Shown here: in pieces, positions 7,057 to 15,006 of the stretch
Numbering within the stretch: the stretch's first letter is position 1
How the letters are laid out: each line of letters begins with the position of its first letter
Assembly: GCA_021371875.1 (NCBI GenBank)
Contig: JAJFVH010000169.1
Span: forward strand, 1 to 38,712
From: Bacteroidales bacterium
GTDB taxonomy: Bacteria; Bacteroidota; Bacteroidia; Bacteroidales; Paludibacteraceae
Length of the DNA stretch: 38,712 nt
Direction: 5' to 3'
Translations under genes and position numbers: made by a program
The notes under the pieces: model-generated
Databases searched by the model: none
What the model saw: the letters and a program-made list of their open reading frames with translations, nothing else
What the model was told of the DNA's origin: nothing

Positions 7057-7980
7057 TCAAATACTCGCTTGTTCCAGAATACTCAGCACATCCTCTTTCG
7101 TAATTCGTTCAAAATGGCTTTCGACCGGCGTAATAAAGATGCCGCACATTTCCACGGTGGCGGGACTTACCAGCAATTGCCGGTTGCCTTCGGCAATGTA
7201 TTGCCACGGACGGAAAGCCTTGCGGGGCAATACAAAGGTGTACCATTTCCCTGCCTCAAAATTACATACAATATTCATCAAGGGTTCAGCATCCTCTACT
7301 TGGGAGAGGACGGAGGAAGGGATTGGCGTCTGAAATCTTTCGTACAACGAATCGAAAGCGATTTTACTTGCTTTTATGCTGTTCGATTCGATGCAATAAA
7401 CCGTTCGCAGGTAATTTTTCATGGTGAATATCTGGTAGCCTTCATCGTCAATCAACAGCTCGGTATGGGTCGATTTCAGTCTTTTATAATCGTTTACCAA
7501 GGGCAGGAAATCCTTTGTGCCGGCTTGAAAATGTATATGGTCGGGAGCGGATGCCCCGCATTTCGGACCGTTATAAAAAACGAGGTAATCGTCCAACGCT
7601 TCGGCAAGTTCAAGCATATCGGTAAAATAGGGTTTTATTTGCTGGGCAACATGCTCCTTATGCGGAATGGTGAAATGTTCGGGGAAAATGGGAAAAGGGT
7701 TTACCAACACGGTATACTTGCCGGCATCCACCCCCTGTTGCTCTACCGGACGGTTTCCGGCACACAGAAAACACGGACGTTCGGCTATGGTTTTAGCGTC
7801 CATCTTAGCCCCCGACGATACGATGCGGGCGGGGTTAAACTGCACCTTCACATCAAAATCGCCGAAAGAAAAACTCTTTGTTCTGACAGTTCTCAAACCC
7901 TCGTAATTAACACGGGCAAGTTCCCAACCGGAAACCTGCTCGTGGAATAAGGATTTTATCTGATTGTTGAGTTTGTTCAT
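7057..7980 (-). CDS. DUF4922 protein, GalT/HIT-like nucleotidyltransferase or phosphorylase
   Basis: The 307-residue cytoplasmic protein carries two marks of the galactose-1-phosphate uridylyltransferase branch of the HIT superfamily. RPCFLCAGNRP (Cys70 and Cys73) matches the zinc-site segment of GalT, and APDHIHFQAG gives the HxHxQ motif (His148, His150, Gln152), where the middle His is the nucleotidylated residue in the family. VLVNPFPIFPEHFTIPHKEH matches the strand before it. From memory the family is DUF4922. The reaction would be transfer of a nucleotide to or from a sugar phosphate, or phosphorolysis of a nucleotide sugar; which sugar is unknown. It lies 26 bases downstream of the beta-barrel gene and shares direction with the glycosyltransferase and the NagB-like/PIG-L fusion, suggesting a common amino-sugar route. 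The stop codon abuts the 21-bp array. Confidence 0.75.
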   Translation of the reverse strand: MNKLNNQIKSLFHEQVSGWELARVNYEGLRTVRTKSFSFGDFDVKVQFNPARIVSSGAKMDAKTIAERPCFLCAGNRPVEQQGVDAGKYTVLVNPFPIFPEHFTIPHKEHVAQQIKPYFTDMLELAEALDDYLVFYNGPKCGASAPDHIHFQAGTKDFLPLVNDYKRLKSTHTELLIDDEGYQIFTMKNYLRTVYCIESNSIKASKIAFDSLYERFQTPIPSSVLSQVEDAEPLMNIVCNFEAGKWYTFVLPRKAFRPWQYIAEGNRQLLVSPATVEMCGIFITPVESHFERITKEDVLSILEQASI

Positions 7981-8006
7981 TCAATAAAAAATGTATTGTT
8001 GTTTGT

Positions 8007-9458
8007 TTAGAAAAATGCGTAGTTTAAAGTGAGGTTAAAGTGTGCATTAAAATTATTACCTTTTAAAATAGAAACTATATAATTGTTTTTATAATAATTT
8101 TTGACTGCCGAAACCGTTCCCGAAATTCTTAATTGCGGAGATAAATAATAGTAGGTTGAGAAATCTAACACAGTTTGGGCGTTGAAATTCTTAATTTGCT
8201 CTTCATCAACGTTAGCTGTTGTGTTTTTTTGAAAAGACCGTCCAACGGACTGACTTATTCCAAGCTGAAGATTTGTACGTGAATTTGGGTAATAGCCTAA
8301 TTTGTAATTTCCCCAAAGCGAGATATCTCTGTTGTCATAAGAGCTAATATTTTCGGTGTCGCTGGTACTGTTCGAATTTTTATGCTCGACGGGAATTAAA
8401 CTAGCTCTCAATGATGCATTAGCTGAATGTTGCCAGTTGAGCTTAAATGGTTTTTCGAATGCGTAAACCAATGCCAATTCGCCACGAACCTGATTAGAGT
8501 TGGACTTGCTCCAATACACTGAATCAGGAAGGGTGAAGTTAGTTTCAGTTTTACTGTAGTCGTTTCTAATGCTACCATTTATTTGGAATTCAAAAGTCTG
8601 TCCCGATTTTCTTTCAAAAGCGGCTCCATACAACCAATTGTCGTACAAAGTTGTAAAATAGGCAGCATCCGATTTGTTGAGCAAGCCATTACTCACAAAG
8701 AAAGCATCGATGGCTGTAACTTCGTCAATCAACCGCAAACGTGAATCGAGGAAACGTTTGTTTTTTACCGTCGACATTTGCTGTGCAAGGCTGAAAACTT
8801 CATTATCGGTCAGCTGTCGGGTTAAAACTCCTTTTTTGGATAAATCATTTAACATGTATATAGCCTGACGGGCATCCTGAACCTGTTCTATTCTTCCTAT
8901 ACCTATTCCTACCGATGGATTAAAAGTATATCCGATATTTTTCCCATTTGTTTTTTTTTGATATAGACGCATTTCTTCATTCTGCCTGTAGTTTCTCGGG
9001 TTTAACCAGGCTATTATCCCTGCTGAAAGAAAGAACGTTGATGTACTATAAAATTTGTCGGAATAATTCACTCCCAGACTTCCAGCGTTGCTGTTCCTTT
9101 TGTCGGTGGATCCGGTTGTCTCCCGGTTTGACGAATAAGCTCCCGAGAAATATCCGTTGAGCGTCAAGGACGAAATTCTTTTCCGCGTATTTTTATAGGT
9201 GTTGAATGAAGAATTTATTGTACCATTAATGTTCGATGTCGAAGAAGAATCAACGGTCCAAGCCGGATCTTCGTACCTGCCTTTTGAGTTGGAATATTGC
9301 CCCGCAGAGTTAAAATTCAAATCCATCGCATTGCGCACAATATCAGGCGTGTAATACTTGCTTAAATCGAAGTTTTTGTACTCTTGTGCCGATAAATCAA
9401 AGGAAAAGATTGTGCATAAAAAACACAAACCAAAACTGAAAATAATTGTTTTTTTCAT
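8007..9458 (-). CDS. Predicted outer-membrane beta-barrel protein, unknown family
   Basis: The 483-residue product has a signal peptide (MKKTIIFSFGLCFLCTIF to about residue 25, ending LSAQ). Alternating polar/hydrophobic strands rich in Ser, Asn, Tyr and Thr follow, and the C-terminus is the aromatic NYAFF, all typical of outer-membrane barrels. A segment at about residues 190-270 (QVQDARQAIYMLNDLSKKGV to DEVTAIDAF) is helical and less barrel-like, so it may be a plug or periplasmic part. I do not recognise the family. It lies between the glycosyltransferase and DUF4922 genes in the same direction. Gaps of 136 and 26 bases suggest it joins the downstream gene. It could be a porin for products of this locus, but nothing in the sequence names a substrate. 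Confidence 0.7.
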   Translation of the reverse strand: MKKTIIFSFGLCFLCTIFSFDLSAQEYKNFDLSKYYTPDIVRNAMDLNFNSAGQYSNSKGRYEDPAWTVDSSSTSNINGTINSSFNTYKNTRKRISSLTLNGYFSGAYSSNRETTGSTDKRNSNAGSLGVNYSDKFYSTSTFFLSAGIIAWLNPRNYRQNEEMRLYQKKTNGKNIGYTFNPSVGIGIGRIEQVQDARQAIYMLNDLSKKGVLTRQLTDNEVFSLAQQMSTVKNKRFLDSRLRLIDEVTAIDAFFVSNGLLNKSDAAYFTTLYDNWLYGAAFERKSGQTFEFQINGSIRNDYSKTETNFTLPDSVYWSKSNSNQVRGELALVYAFEKPFKLNWQHSANASLRASLIPVEHKNSNSTSDTENISSYDNRDISLWGNYKLGYYPNSRTNLQLGISQSVGRSFQKNTTANVDEEQIKNFNAQTVLDFSTYYYLSPQLRISGTVSAVKNYYKNNYIVSILKGNNFNAHFNLTLNYAFF

Positions 9459-9594
9459 GATACTTTAGTTTTTAAATGTATGTTTTTTATGCAGCAAATT
9501 TTATTCCGTTAAAAACGTTAATGGGCTTGAATATGATTTATTTAAAATAATTAATCGTTTCGATTTAACAATTACATATTGTTAACTGTTTGGA

Positions 9595-11073
9595 TTAATC
9601 CATTTCTTTTTCGGGAGTCAGGGATAGCCTTTTTCTTGCCTTCAATTCTATCGTCCGTATCTTATCTTTATACAAATTATGTCCGTTCATTTTCACCACA
9701 TCGAGCGAAGCATCCGAATTATCGTCCCAACGGCGGCAAAGGTAAATAGAGTCGTAAATGCGCCCGATTTGATATTCGCGGCTTATGGCTAATCCCAGGG
9801 CATAATCTTCGCCGTAACTGGTATTCGGTACTTTGATGTTGCGTAAAACGGGGGTGTAGAATGCGCGTGGCGCCCCGAGTCCGTTGATACGTAAAGCGTT
9901 GTTCCGTCCGTTCTCAGTAGTCCATTCCTTGTGGTCGATCAATCCGGGGGCGATGGTTTCCATGGCAAAATTAGTGGTGGTGTACGAGCCGATCACCATG
10001 GCGCAATTTTGTTCGTAAAATGCGTTAACGATGGTTTGTAAAGTATTTTCGTCTTTGTAAATATCGTCACTGTCGAGTTGCACGGCAAATTTTCCACATA
10101 GTGGCGAGTCTGCTCCTGTATTCCAGCAACCGCCGATTCCCAGGTCGATACTTTCAGGAATAATGTGAATTAAACGGCTGTCGGCTTTAGCATGTTTTTC
10201 TATAATTTCCGAAGTCCCATCCGTCGAATGATTATCCACGATAATGAGGTTGAACGGGAAATCGGTTTTTTGTGAGAGGGTTGATTTAATAGCATCTTCC
10301 AGTGTTTTTACACGGTTGTGCACAGGGATAATAACCGAAGCCTCGACCGGAAAATTGCTTTCGTTGAACTCAATATTCTTGAAAACAGGCGCTAAATACC
10401 CGCCGATCTTTTTTAGATGGTCGGTACAGGCAATTTCCATTTCAATTTGGGCATCGCGGTTTTTCGGATCGACGTAATCGAATAGCTTTTCGCCGCTTTT
10501 GCGTGTGTCGAATTCAACTTCCGAATACAGATATTCGTTGATATGAAGCAATTCGGCCTGTTGCGATACTTTCAGTCGGAGGTTGTAAAGTCCGGCAAAT
10601 TGGTAATTATCGGTTGTTTCGGCAGCGGCTTTTTTTAGCTTTCCTGAGTTATAAAACAATAACGATCCAAAATTAAAATCGTCGCGCAGGCTTCCTTCCT
10701 GATAATCTATCAGAGGCAAATTGGAGCGGACACCATTGGCAATCTGGTAATAATCGGAGTAAACCAATCCGGCGCCGGTACTATTGGCAATGTTGTAAAA
10801 ACGTTCCAATGCATACTGACCTAATTTGAGCGTTGTGTGTTTTGTATAAATCAACGAGAATTGTGTATCCGACTTTTCGGCAATTTTCTGAATGGTCAGG
10901 CTGCTCGAAAAAGAATCTGTTTGAATAATTTCGCAACAGGGAAGTGTAGTTTCGTTATTTTTGTCCGTTATTAAGTATATTTTATTCACCAATTCGGATT
11001 TGCTTAGATTCTCTACGGTTTTCTGCGCGTGTAACGCATCTTTAAATGCTATAAAACAATTGATTTGTTTCAT
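9595..11073 (-). CDS. Glycosyltransferase family 2 protein with two GT-A-like halves
   Basis: The 492-residue product has a clear GT2 domain at about residues 244-480: ASVIIPVHNRVKTLEDAI, then LIIVDNHSTDGTSEII, then FAVQLDSDDIY, whose DSDD (334-337) would bind the metal and nucleotide sugar, then GEDYALG as the acceptor-side acidic motif. Residues 1-240 look like a worn second GT-A fold: MKQINCFIAFKDALHAQKT, YLITDKN, and AGLVYSDYYQIA in the place of a DxD region. That half probably no longer catalyses. No membrane helix is present, so it acts in the cytoplasm. It lies 43 bases after the NagB-like/PIG-L fusion. Donor and acceptor are unknown; linkage to a deacetylase and a GalT-like enzyme suggests an amino sugar. 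Confidence 0.8.
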   Translation of the reverse strand: MKQINCFIAFKDALHAQKTVENLSKSELVNKIYLITDKNNETTLPCCEIIQTDSFSSSLTIQKIAEKSDTQFSLIYTKHTTLKLGQYALERFYNIANSTGAGLVYSDYYQIANGVRSNLPLIDYQEGSLRDDFNFGSLLFYNSGKLKKAAAETTDNYQFAGLYNLRLKVSQQAELLHINEYLYSEVEFDTRKSGEKLFDYVDPKNRDAQIEMEIACTDHLKKIGGYLAPVFKNIEFNESNFPVEASVIIPVHNRVKTLEDAIKSTLSQKTDFPFNLIIVDNHSTDGTSEIIEKHAKADSRLIHIIPESIDLGIGGCWNTGADSPLCGKFAVQLDSDDIYKDENTLQTIVNAFYEQNCAMVIGSYTTTNFAMETIAPGLIDHKEWTTENGRNNALRINGLGAPRAFYTPVLRNIKVPNTSYGEDYALGLAISREYQIGRIYDSIYLCRRWDDNSDASLDVVKMNGHNLYKDKIRTIELKARKRLSLTPEKEMD

Positions 11074-11116
11074 TCTGTATCGTTATGTTTGTGCTTTGGT
11101 TTATTGTTGTTTCTTG

Positions 11117-13099
11117 TTATACCGGCATATATTGAACAAAGGCTTCGATGGCTTCGTAAGATGCCAGTCCCAATTGTGAATACAATTCGGCTGTAGCTCT
11201 GTTTCTGTCTTCGGAGCGTTGCCAGAATAAACGTTCGTCGTTACCCAGGTAAGGGGCGCTTTCCATTTGCGACTGGTGACGCAGGATGGCGTTTCGTTTG
11301 TTTCTTAATTCTTCTGGACTGATAGGAACTGCCATTTCAATGTGGTCGATTTCCCATTCTTTCCAGGCTCCGCGATACATCCATATCCGGCATTCTTTCA
11401 TCCATGCTTCATCCTTCAAGTCGTCGATGGCTGCTAAGACGGCGTCGAGGCAAACCTTGTGCGTCCCGTGCGGATCGGCTAAATCTCCGGCAACATAAAT
11501 TTGATGTGGTTTTAAATCGTTCAGTAAACTTTTGACAATATCAACGTCATTTTGGCTTATAGGAGCTTTCATAACGGTACCTGTTTCGTAAAAAGGGAGA
11601 TTCAGAAAATGCACATTTTTAGAGGGCAAACCGATGTAACGGCATGCCGCTTTTGCTTCGCCTCGGCGAATGAGCGCCTTCAGTTCGAGAATTTCGCGGG
11701 TGTCGAGATCGCCTTCATTTTTATCTTCAAGAATAAACTTTTTGAATTCGTTGTATTTCGATTCCAAAGAAATGTTTTTCTTGTCGTACATGTCTTTAAA
11801 TCCTTTCAGAAATGAAAGAAAACGAATTACTTCATCATCGGCAACGGCTATATTTCCCGATGTCTGATAGGCAACATGCACATCGTGATGCTGATCGATC
11901 AATCGCTTGAAGGTTCCACCCATCGAAATAACATCATCGTCGGGGTGTGGGCTGAAAATCAATATTTTTTTGGGATATGGTTTTGCCCGTTCGGGGCGAT
12001 TGGTGTCGTCGGCGTTGGGTTTTCCTCCGGGCCAACCGGTGATGGTATGTTGTAAATCGTTGAATATTTTGATATTTACATTATAGGCGGAGCCGTAAAG
12101 AGCCAAAAGTTCGCTTAGTCCGTTTTCGTTGTAATCTTTATTGGTAAGTTTCAGTATGGGTTTTTTAATTTTCATGCAAAGCCATACAATTGCGCGGCGT
12201 ATCAGCTTGTCGTCCCAATCGCACGAAGTAACCGACCACGGACGGCTTATCCGCGTTAATTCGCCTGCAGCATGGAGGTCAATTACCATTTTCACATTGG
12301 AGTGAAGCTGGAGATACGAAGCCGGAATTGATTCGGAGATCGGGCCTTCGGTAGCATTTTTAACGACAGTCGATTTGTGTTCGCCCCAGGCGGCTAAAAT
12401 AATCCGTTTGGCTTTCAGAATGGTGCCCACGCCCATGGTGATAGCGCTGATGGGAACAGCCTCTGCATTTCCAAAGAGTTCGGCTGCATCTTTACGAGAT
12501 ATGTTGTCGAGTAAAATCAACCTTGTGGTTGAATTGGACTGCGAACCTGGTTCGTTGAAACCGATATTTCCTGAACGGCCTATACCCAGAATCTGCAAAT
12601 CGATGCCGCCAAGCGAAGCTATTTTTTGTTCGTAAGCCCTGCACGACTCCATGATTTCCGATTTATCCAACATGCCGTCGGGCGAAAATATGTTTTCAGG
12701 TAAAATATCCACGTGATCGAAAAGCATTTCTTTCATTTGCAGAAAGCAGCCTTGTGTGGTGTTGCTTAAAGGATAATATTCGAACAGGTTAAATACGACT
12801 ACATTTTTAAAGCTCAGTTTTTCTTCAACGTGTAGCCGTACAAGTTCGGCATAGATACCGACAGTTGATTTTCCATTGGTAAAACCCAGCACACAATTTT
12901 CGCCTTTTGATTGTTTTTCTTTTATAAGTCCGGCAATTTCTTCGGCGATTATAAGCGCCCCGTTTTTTTCGTTCTCGAAAATCTCGGTTGCAATCTTTTC
13001 GTAACGGGTTACACGCGAAAGATCAAAAACATCATCGGGTTGATAATACCTTTTAGAAACGCGTGTTAGGGTTATTTGCGAGCTTAAATTTGTTCTCAT
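11117..13099 (-). CDS. NagB-like domain fused to PIG-L/LmbE deacetylase
   Basis: The 660-residue fusion has an N-terminal half (about 25-310) that matches glucosamine-6-phosphate deaminase, with LGFTNGKSTVGIY and GIGRSGNIGFNEPGS. By alignment to E. coli NagB, Asp72 is Phe106, Asp141 is Ser176 and His143 is Asn178, while Glu148 is kept as Glu183. Ordinary deamination is therefore doubtful. The C-terminal half (about 375-655) is a PIG-L/LmbE deacetylase, with ILIFSPHPDDDVISMGG (residues 383-390 hold the zinc His and Asp) and DPHGTHK (542-548) giving the later His. Such enzymes remove N-acetyl from GlcNAc-type sugars. The open frame extends 30 codons upstream, but the ATG at 13097-13099 follows a good promoter. 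It is divergent from murK across a palindromic operator. In Bacteroidetes such fusions are often annotated simply as glucosamine-6-phosphate deaminase. Confidence 0.85.
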   Translation of the reverse strand: MRTNLSSQITLTRVSKRYYQPDDVFDLSRVTRYEKIATEIFENEKNGALIIAEEIAGLIKEKQSKGENCVLGFTNGKSTVGIYAELVRLHVEEKLSFKNVVVFNLFEYYPLSNTTQGCFLQMKEMLFDHVDILPENIFSPDGMLDKSEIMESCRAYEQKIASLGGIDLQILGIGRSGNIGFNEPGSQSNSTTRLILLDNISRKDAAELFGNAEAVPISAITMGVGTILKAKRIILAAWGEHKSTVVKNATEGPISESIPASYLQLHSNVKMVIDLHAAGELTRISRPWSVTSCDWDDKLIRRAIVWLCMKIKKPILKLTNKDYNENGLSELLALYGSAYNVNIKIFNDLQHTITGWPGGKPNADDTNRPERAKPYPKKILIFSPHPDDDVISMGGTFKRLIDQHHDVHVAYQTSGNIAVADDEVIRFLSFLKGFKDMYDKKNISLESKYNEFKKFILEDKNEGDLDTREILELKALIRRGEAKAACRYIGLPSKNVHFLNLPFYETGTVMKAPISQNDVDIVKSLLNDLKPHQIYVAGDLADPHGTHKVCLDAVLAAIDDLKDEAWMKECRIWMYRGAWKEWEIDHIEMAVPISPEELRNKRNAILRHQSQMESAPYLGNDERLFWQRSEDRNRATAELYSQLGLASYEAIEAFVQYMPV

Positions 13100-13138
13100 A
13101 TAATAAGTTCTGTGTTTTTTCTGTGTTTTATTTTGCGA

Positions 13139-13169
13139 CAAAATTACTAAAAATTTCTGAATTTTCAAA
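13139..13169 (-). promoter_or_regulatory. Promoter of the nagB-like/PIG-L gene
   Basis: On the minus strand, TTTG (13166-13169), a 19-base spacer and TAATTTTG (13139-13146) fit the Bacteroidetes consensus TTTG / TAnnTTTG exactly. The start codon is about 40 bases further on. The palindromic operator ends 5 bases upstream of the TTTG box. Confidence 0.7.
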
Positions 13170-13174
13170 TTTAA

Positions 13175-13188
13175 TGCAAACGTTTGCA
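13175..13188. promoter_or_regulatory. Palindromic operator between the nagB-like gene and murK
   Basis: TGCAAACGTTTGCA is a perfect 14-bp palindrome with a central CG, as in operators of LacI-family regulators. The identical 14-mer occurs at 21190-21203 and 24567-24580, each in a promoter region. Here it sits between two divergent promoters, 75 bases from one start codon and 97 from the other. Confidence 0.85.
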
Positions 13189-13215
13189 CTCAAAACTCAA
13201 TTTTTTCTATTTTCC

Positions 13216-13247
13216 TTTGGTTGGTTGAAACCTTTTGCGTTATTTTG
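13216..13247 (+). promoter_or_regulatory. Promoter of murK-murQ
   Basis: TTTG (13216-13219), 20 bases, then TTATTTTG (13240-13247) fits the Bacteroidetes promoter pattern with one mismatch in the second box. The murK ATG is 38 bases downstream of it. The operator lies 28 bases upstream of the first box. Confidence 0.6.
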
Positions 13248-13285
13248 CACTCTGAAAATGAAATATAAATCAGAAAAAAGTGTTT

Positions 13286-14128
13286 ATGCAATTAATTATA
13301 GACAGTGGATCCACCAAAACAGAGTGGCTTGTAGTTGAGAATTCAGTAGTAGTGAAGCGTATTTTTACCAAAGGGATTAATCCTTTTTACCAAACAGAAA
13401 GTGAAATAAAATCTGAAATAGAGTACTTTCTGATACCCGAACTGGGGGAATTATCAATCAGCCAGATTTATTTTTATGGAGCCGGTTGTTCATTTCCGGA
13501 AAAGAAAGCAACCGTTTGCAATGCACTCGGTTTTTACTTTAAACATATCCCAATTGAAGTGCAGAGCGATTTACTGGCTGCTGCCCGTTCGTTGTTTGGG
13601 GCTGAAAAAGGCATAGCTTGTATTCTGGGAACCGGATCTAATTCATGTTACTACGATGGCTCCGAAATTGTGAATAATGTTTCTCCATTGGGTTTCATTC
13701 TCGGCGATGAAGGAAGTGGAGCAGTGTTATCCAAAACTTTCGTGTCTGACTGTTTGAAAAATCAGATTCCGGCCGACTTGCGGATTGCTTTTATGAATGA
13801 ATATCACCTGACTGCTGAAGGGATTCTCGAAGATATATATAAAAAACCCTTCCCGAATCGTTATCTTGCGGCTTTTACTCCCTTCCTCAGCGAACACATA
13901 TCCGAATCTTCGGTTTATGATATTGTATATGCCGGATTCGTGTCCTTTTTTAAACGGAACGTCATGCAATACGATTTTCAAACGATGAAAACATCTTTTA
14001 TCGGGTCGGTTGGTTTTTATTTTAAAGATTTACTTCTTAAAGCGGCCGCAGAATGTGGTGTAACGGTTGACGCGGTAGAAAAGAGCCCCATGCCGGGACT
14101 TATAAAATATCATACAACAAATAGATAG
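13286..14128 (+). CDS. murK: Amino-sugar kinase, BadF/BadG family, probable MurNAc kinase
   Basis: The gene encodes a 280-residue sugar kinase of the ASKHA fold. The first phosphate loop is IIDSGSTKTEW near the N-terminus, the second is CILGTGSNSCYYDG, followed by LGFILGDEGSGAVL as expected for the N-acetylglucosamine kinase group. Next to murQ the likely reaction is ATP-dependent phosphorylation of MurNAc (and perhaps GlcNAc) at O6, as in Tannerella MurK. A GTG two codons upstream could also start the frame, but the ATG at 13286 gives MQLIIDSGST, the normal family N-terminus. It is the first gene of a plus-strand run murK-murQ-DUF1460-GNAT with gaps of 35, 18 and 14 bases. A tetranucleotide repeat covers its stop codon. 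Only substrate choice, MurNAc or GlcNAc, is uncertain. Confidence 0.85.
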   Translation: MQLIIDSGSTKTEWLVVENSVVVKRIFTKGINPFYQTESEIKSEIEYFLIPELGELSISQIYFYGAGCSFPEKKATVCNALGFYFKHIPIEVQSDLLAAARSLFGAEKGIACILGTGSNSCYYDGSEIVNNVSPLGFILGDEGSGAVLSKTFVSDCLKNQIPADLRIAFMNEYHLTAEGILEDIYKKPFPNRYLAAFTPFLSEHISESSVYDIVYAGFVSFFKRNVMQYDFQTMKTSFIGSVGFYFKDLLLKAAAECGVTVDAVEKSPMPGLIKYHTTNR

Positions 14129-14139
14129 ATAGATAGATA
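14121..14139 (+). repeat. ATAG tetranucleotide repeat over the murK stop
   Basis: ATAG is repeated nearly five times (4.75 units). The murK TAG stop (14126-14128) is within it. Loss or gain of a unit would change only what follows the stop and the spacing to murQ, 24 bases downstream. Confidence 0.7.
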
Positions 14140-14163
14140 ATACAAGCACAAGAAAAATATATT

Positions 14164-14988
14164 ATGGCATTTCAAAAAATTACAGAGCAAAATTCATTAC
14201 ACGAAAATCTAGATAAAAAATCTGTTCATGATTTATTGTCCGAAATGAATGAAGAGGACATGAAGGTTCCGTTGGCTGTGTCGAAAGCATTACCACAAAT
14301 TGAAGAACTTGTCGAAAAGATAGTAGAAAGGATGAAACGAGGTGGCAGGATCTTTTATCTTGGAGCCGGAACCAGCGGAAGATTGGGTGTTCTCGATGCA
14401 TCCGAAATTCCGCCAACCTTCGGTATGCCGCCTCATTTGGTAGTCGGACTTATTGCAGGAGGTGATCATGCGTTGCGTAATCCGGTTGAGAATGCAGAAG
14501 ATGATATGGAGCGAGGCTGGCAAGAGCTGACAGAACACAATATAAATCAGAATGATACGGTAATAGGAATTGCGGCTTCAGGCACAACTCCTTATGTAAT
14601 TGGTGCTTTGAGGAATGCTCGTGCCAACGGAATTCTGACTGCATCTGTTTCCTGTAATCCAAATTCACCCATTGCACAGGAGGCCGAAATAAAAATTGAA
14701 GCTATTGTTGGTCCTGAATTTGTAACTGGAAGTACCCGACTTAAATCAGGTACGGCTCAAAAATTGGTATTGAACATGATCACAACAATAACAATGATTA
14801 AACTTGGACGTGTAAAAGGAAACAAAATGGTCAATATGCAGTTGTCGAATGCCAAACTTGTTGATCGGGGTGCCCGAATGATAGTCGAAGAGTTGGGAAT
14901 AGATTACGAGCAGGCAAAGAATATTTTACTCATTCATGGATCGGTAAAAAAAGCTGTAGATGCTTTTAAGTTACAGAATAAAAAATAA
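14164..14988 (+). CDS. murQ: N-acetylmuramic acid 6-phosphate etherase
   Basis: MurQ removes D-lactate from MurNAc-6-phosphate, giving GlcNAc-6-phosphate, in the cytoplasm. The 274-residue product has the SIS-fold signature FYLGAGTSGRLGVLDASEIP; Glu81 there and Glu112 in NPVENAEDD correspond to the two catalytic glutamates of E. coli MurQ. Other family segments are IGIAASGTTPYVIGAL, GPEFVTGSTRLKSGTAQK and a C-terminal helical part. Length is close to the family norm of about 300, slightly short at the C-terminus. It follows murK by 35 bases. With MurK this completes MurNAc breakdown to GlcNAc-6-phosphate; NagA is not encoded in this window. Its presence is the firmest evidence that the locus handles peptidoglycan sugars. 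Confidence 0.95.
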   Translation: MAFQKITEQNSLHENLDKKSVHDLLSEMNEEDMKVPLAVSKALPQIEELVEKIVERMKRGGRIFYLGAGTSGRLGVLDASEIPPTFGMPPHLVVGLIAGGDHALRNPVENAEDDMERGWQELTEHNINQNDTVIGIAASGTTPYVIGALRNARANGILTASVSCNPNSPIAQEAEIKIEAIVGPEFVTGSTRLKSGTAQKLVLNMITTITMIKLGRVKGNKMVNMQLSNAKLVDRGARMIVEELGIDYEQAKNILLIHGSVKKAVDAFKLQNKK

Positions 14989-15006
14989 CAGATAAATATA
15001 AGCGCA

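Noticed and set aside
13100..13189. Longer start for the NagB-like/PIG-L gene
   Set aside because: The extension would overlap the promoter boxes and the operator; the ATG at 13097-13099 fits better.
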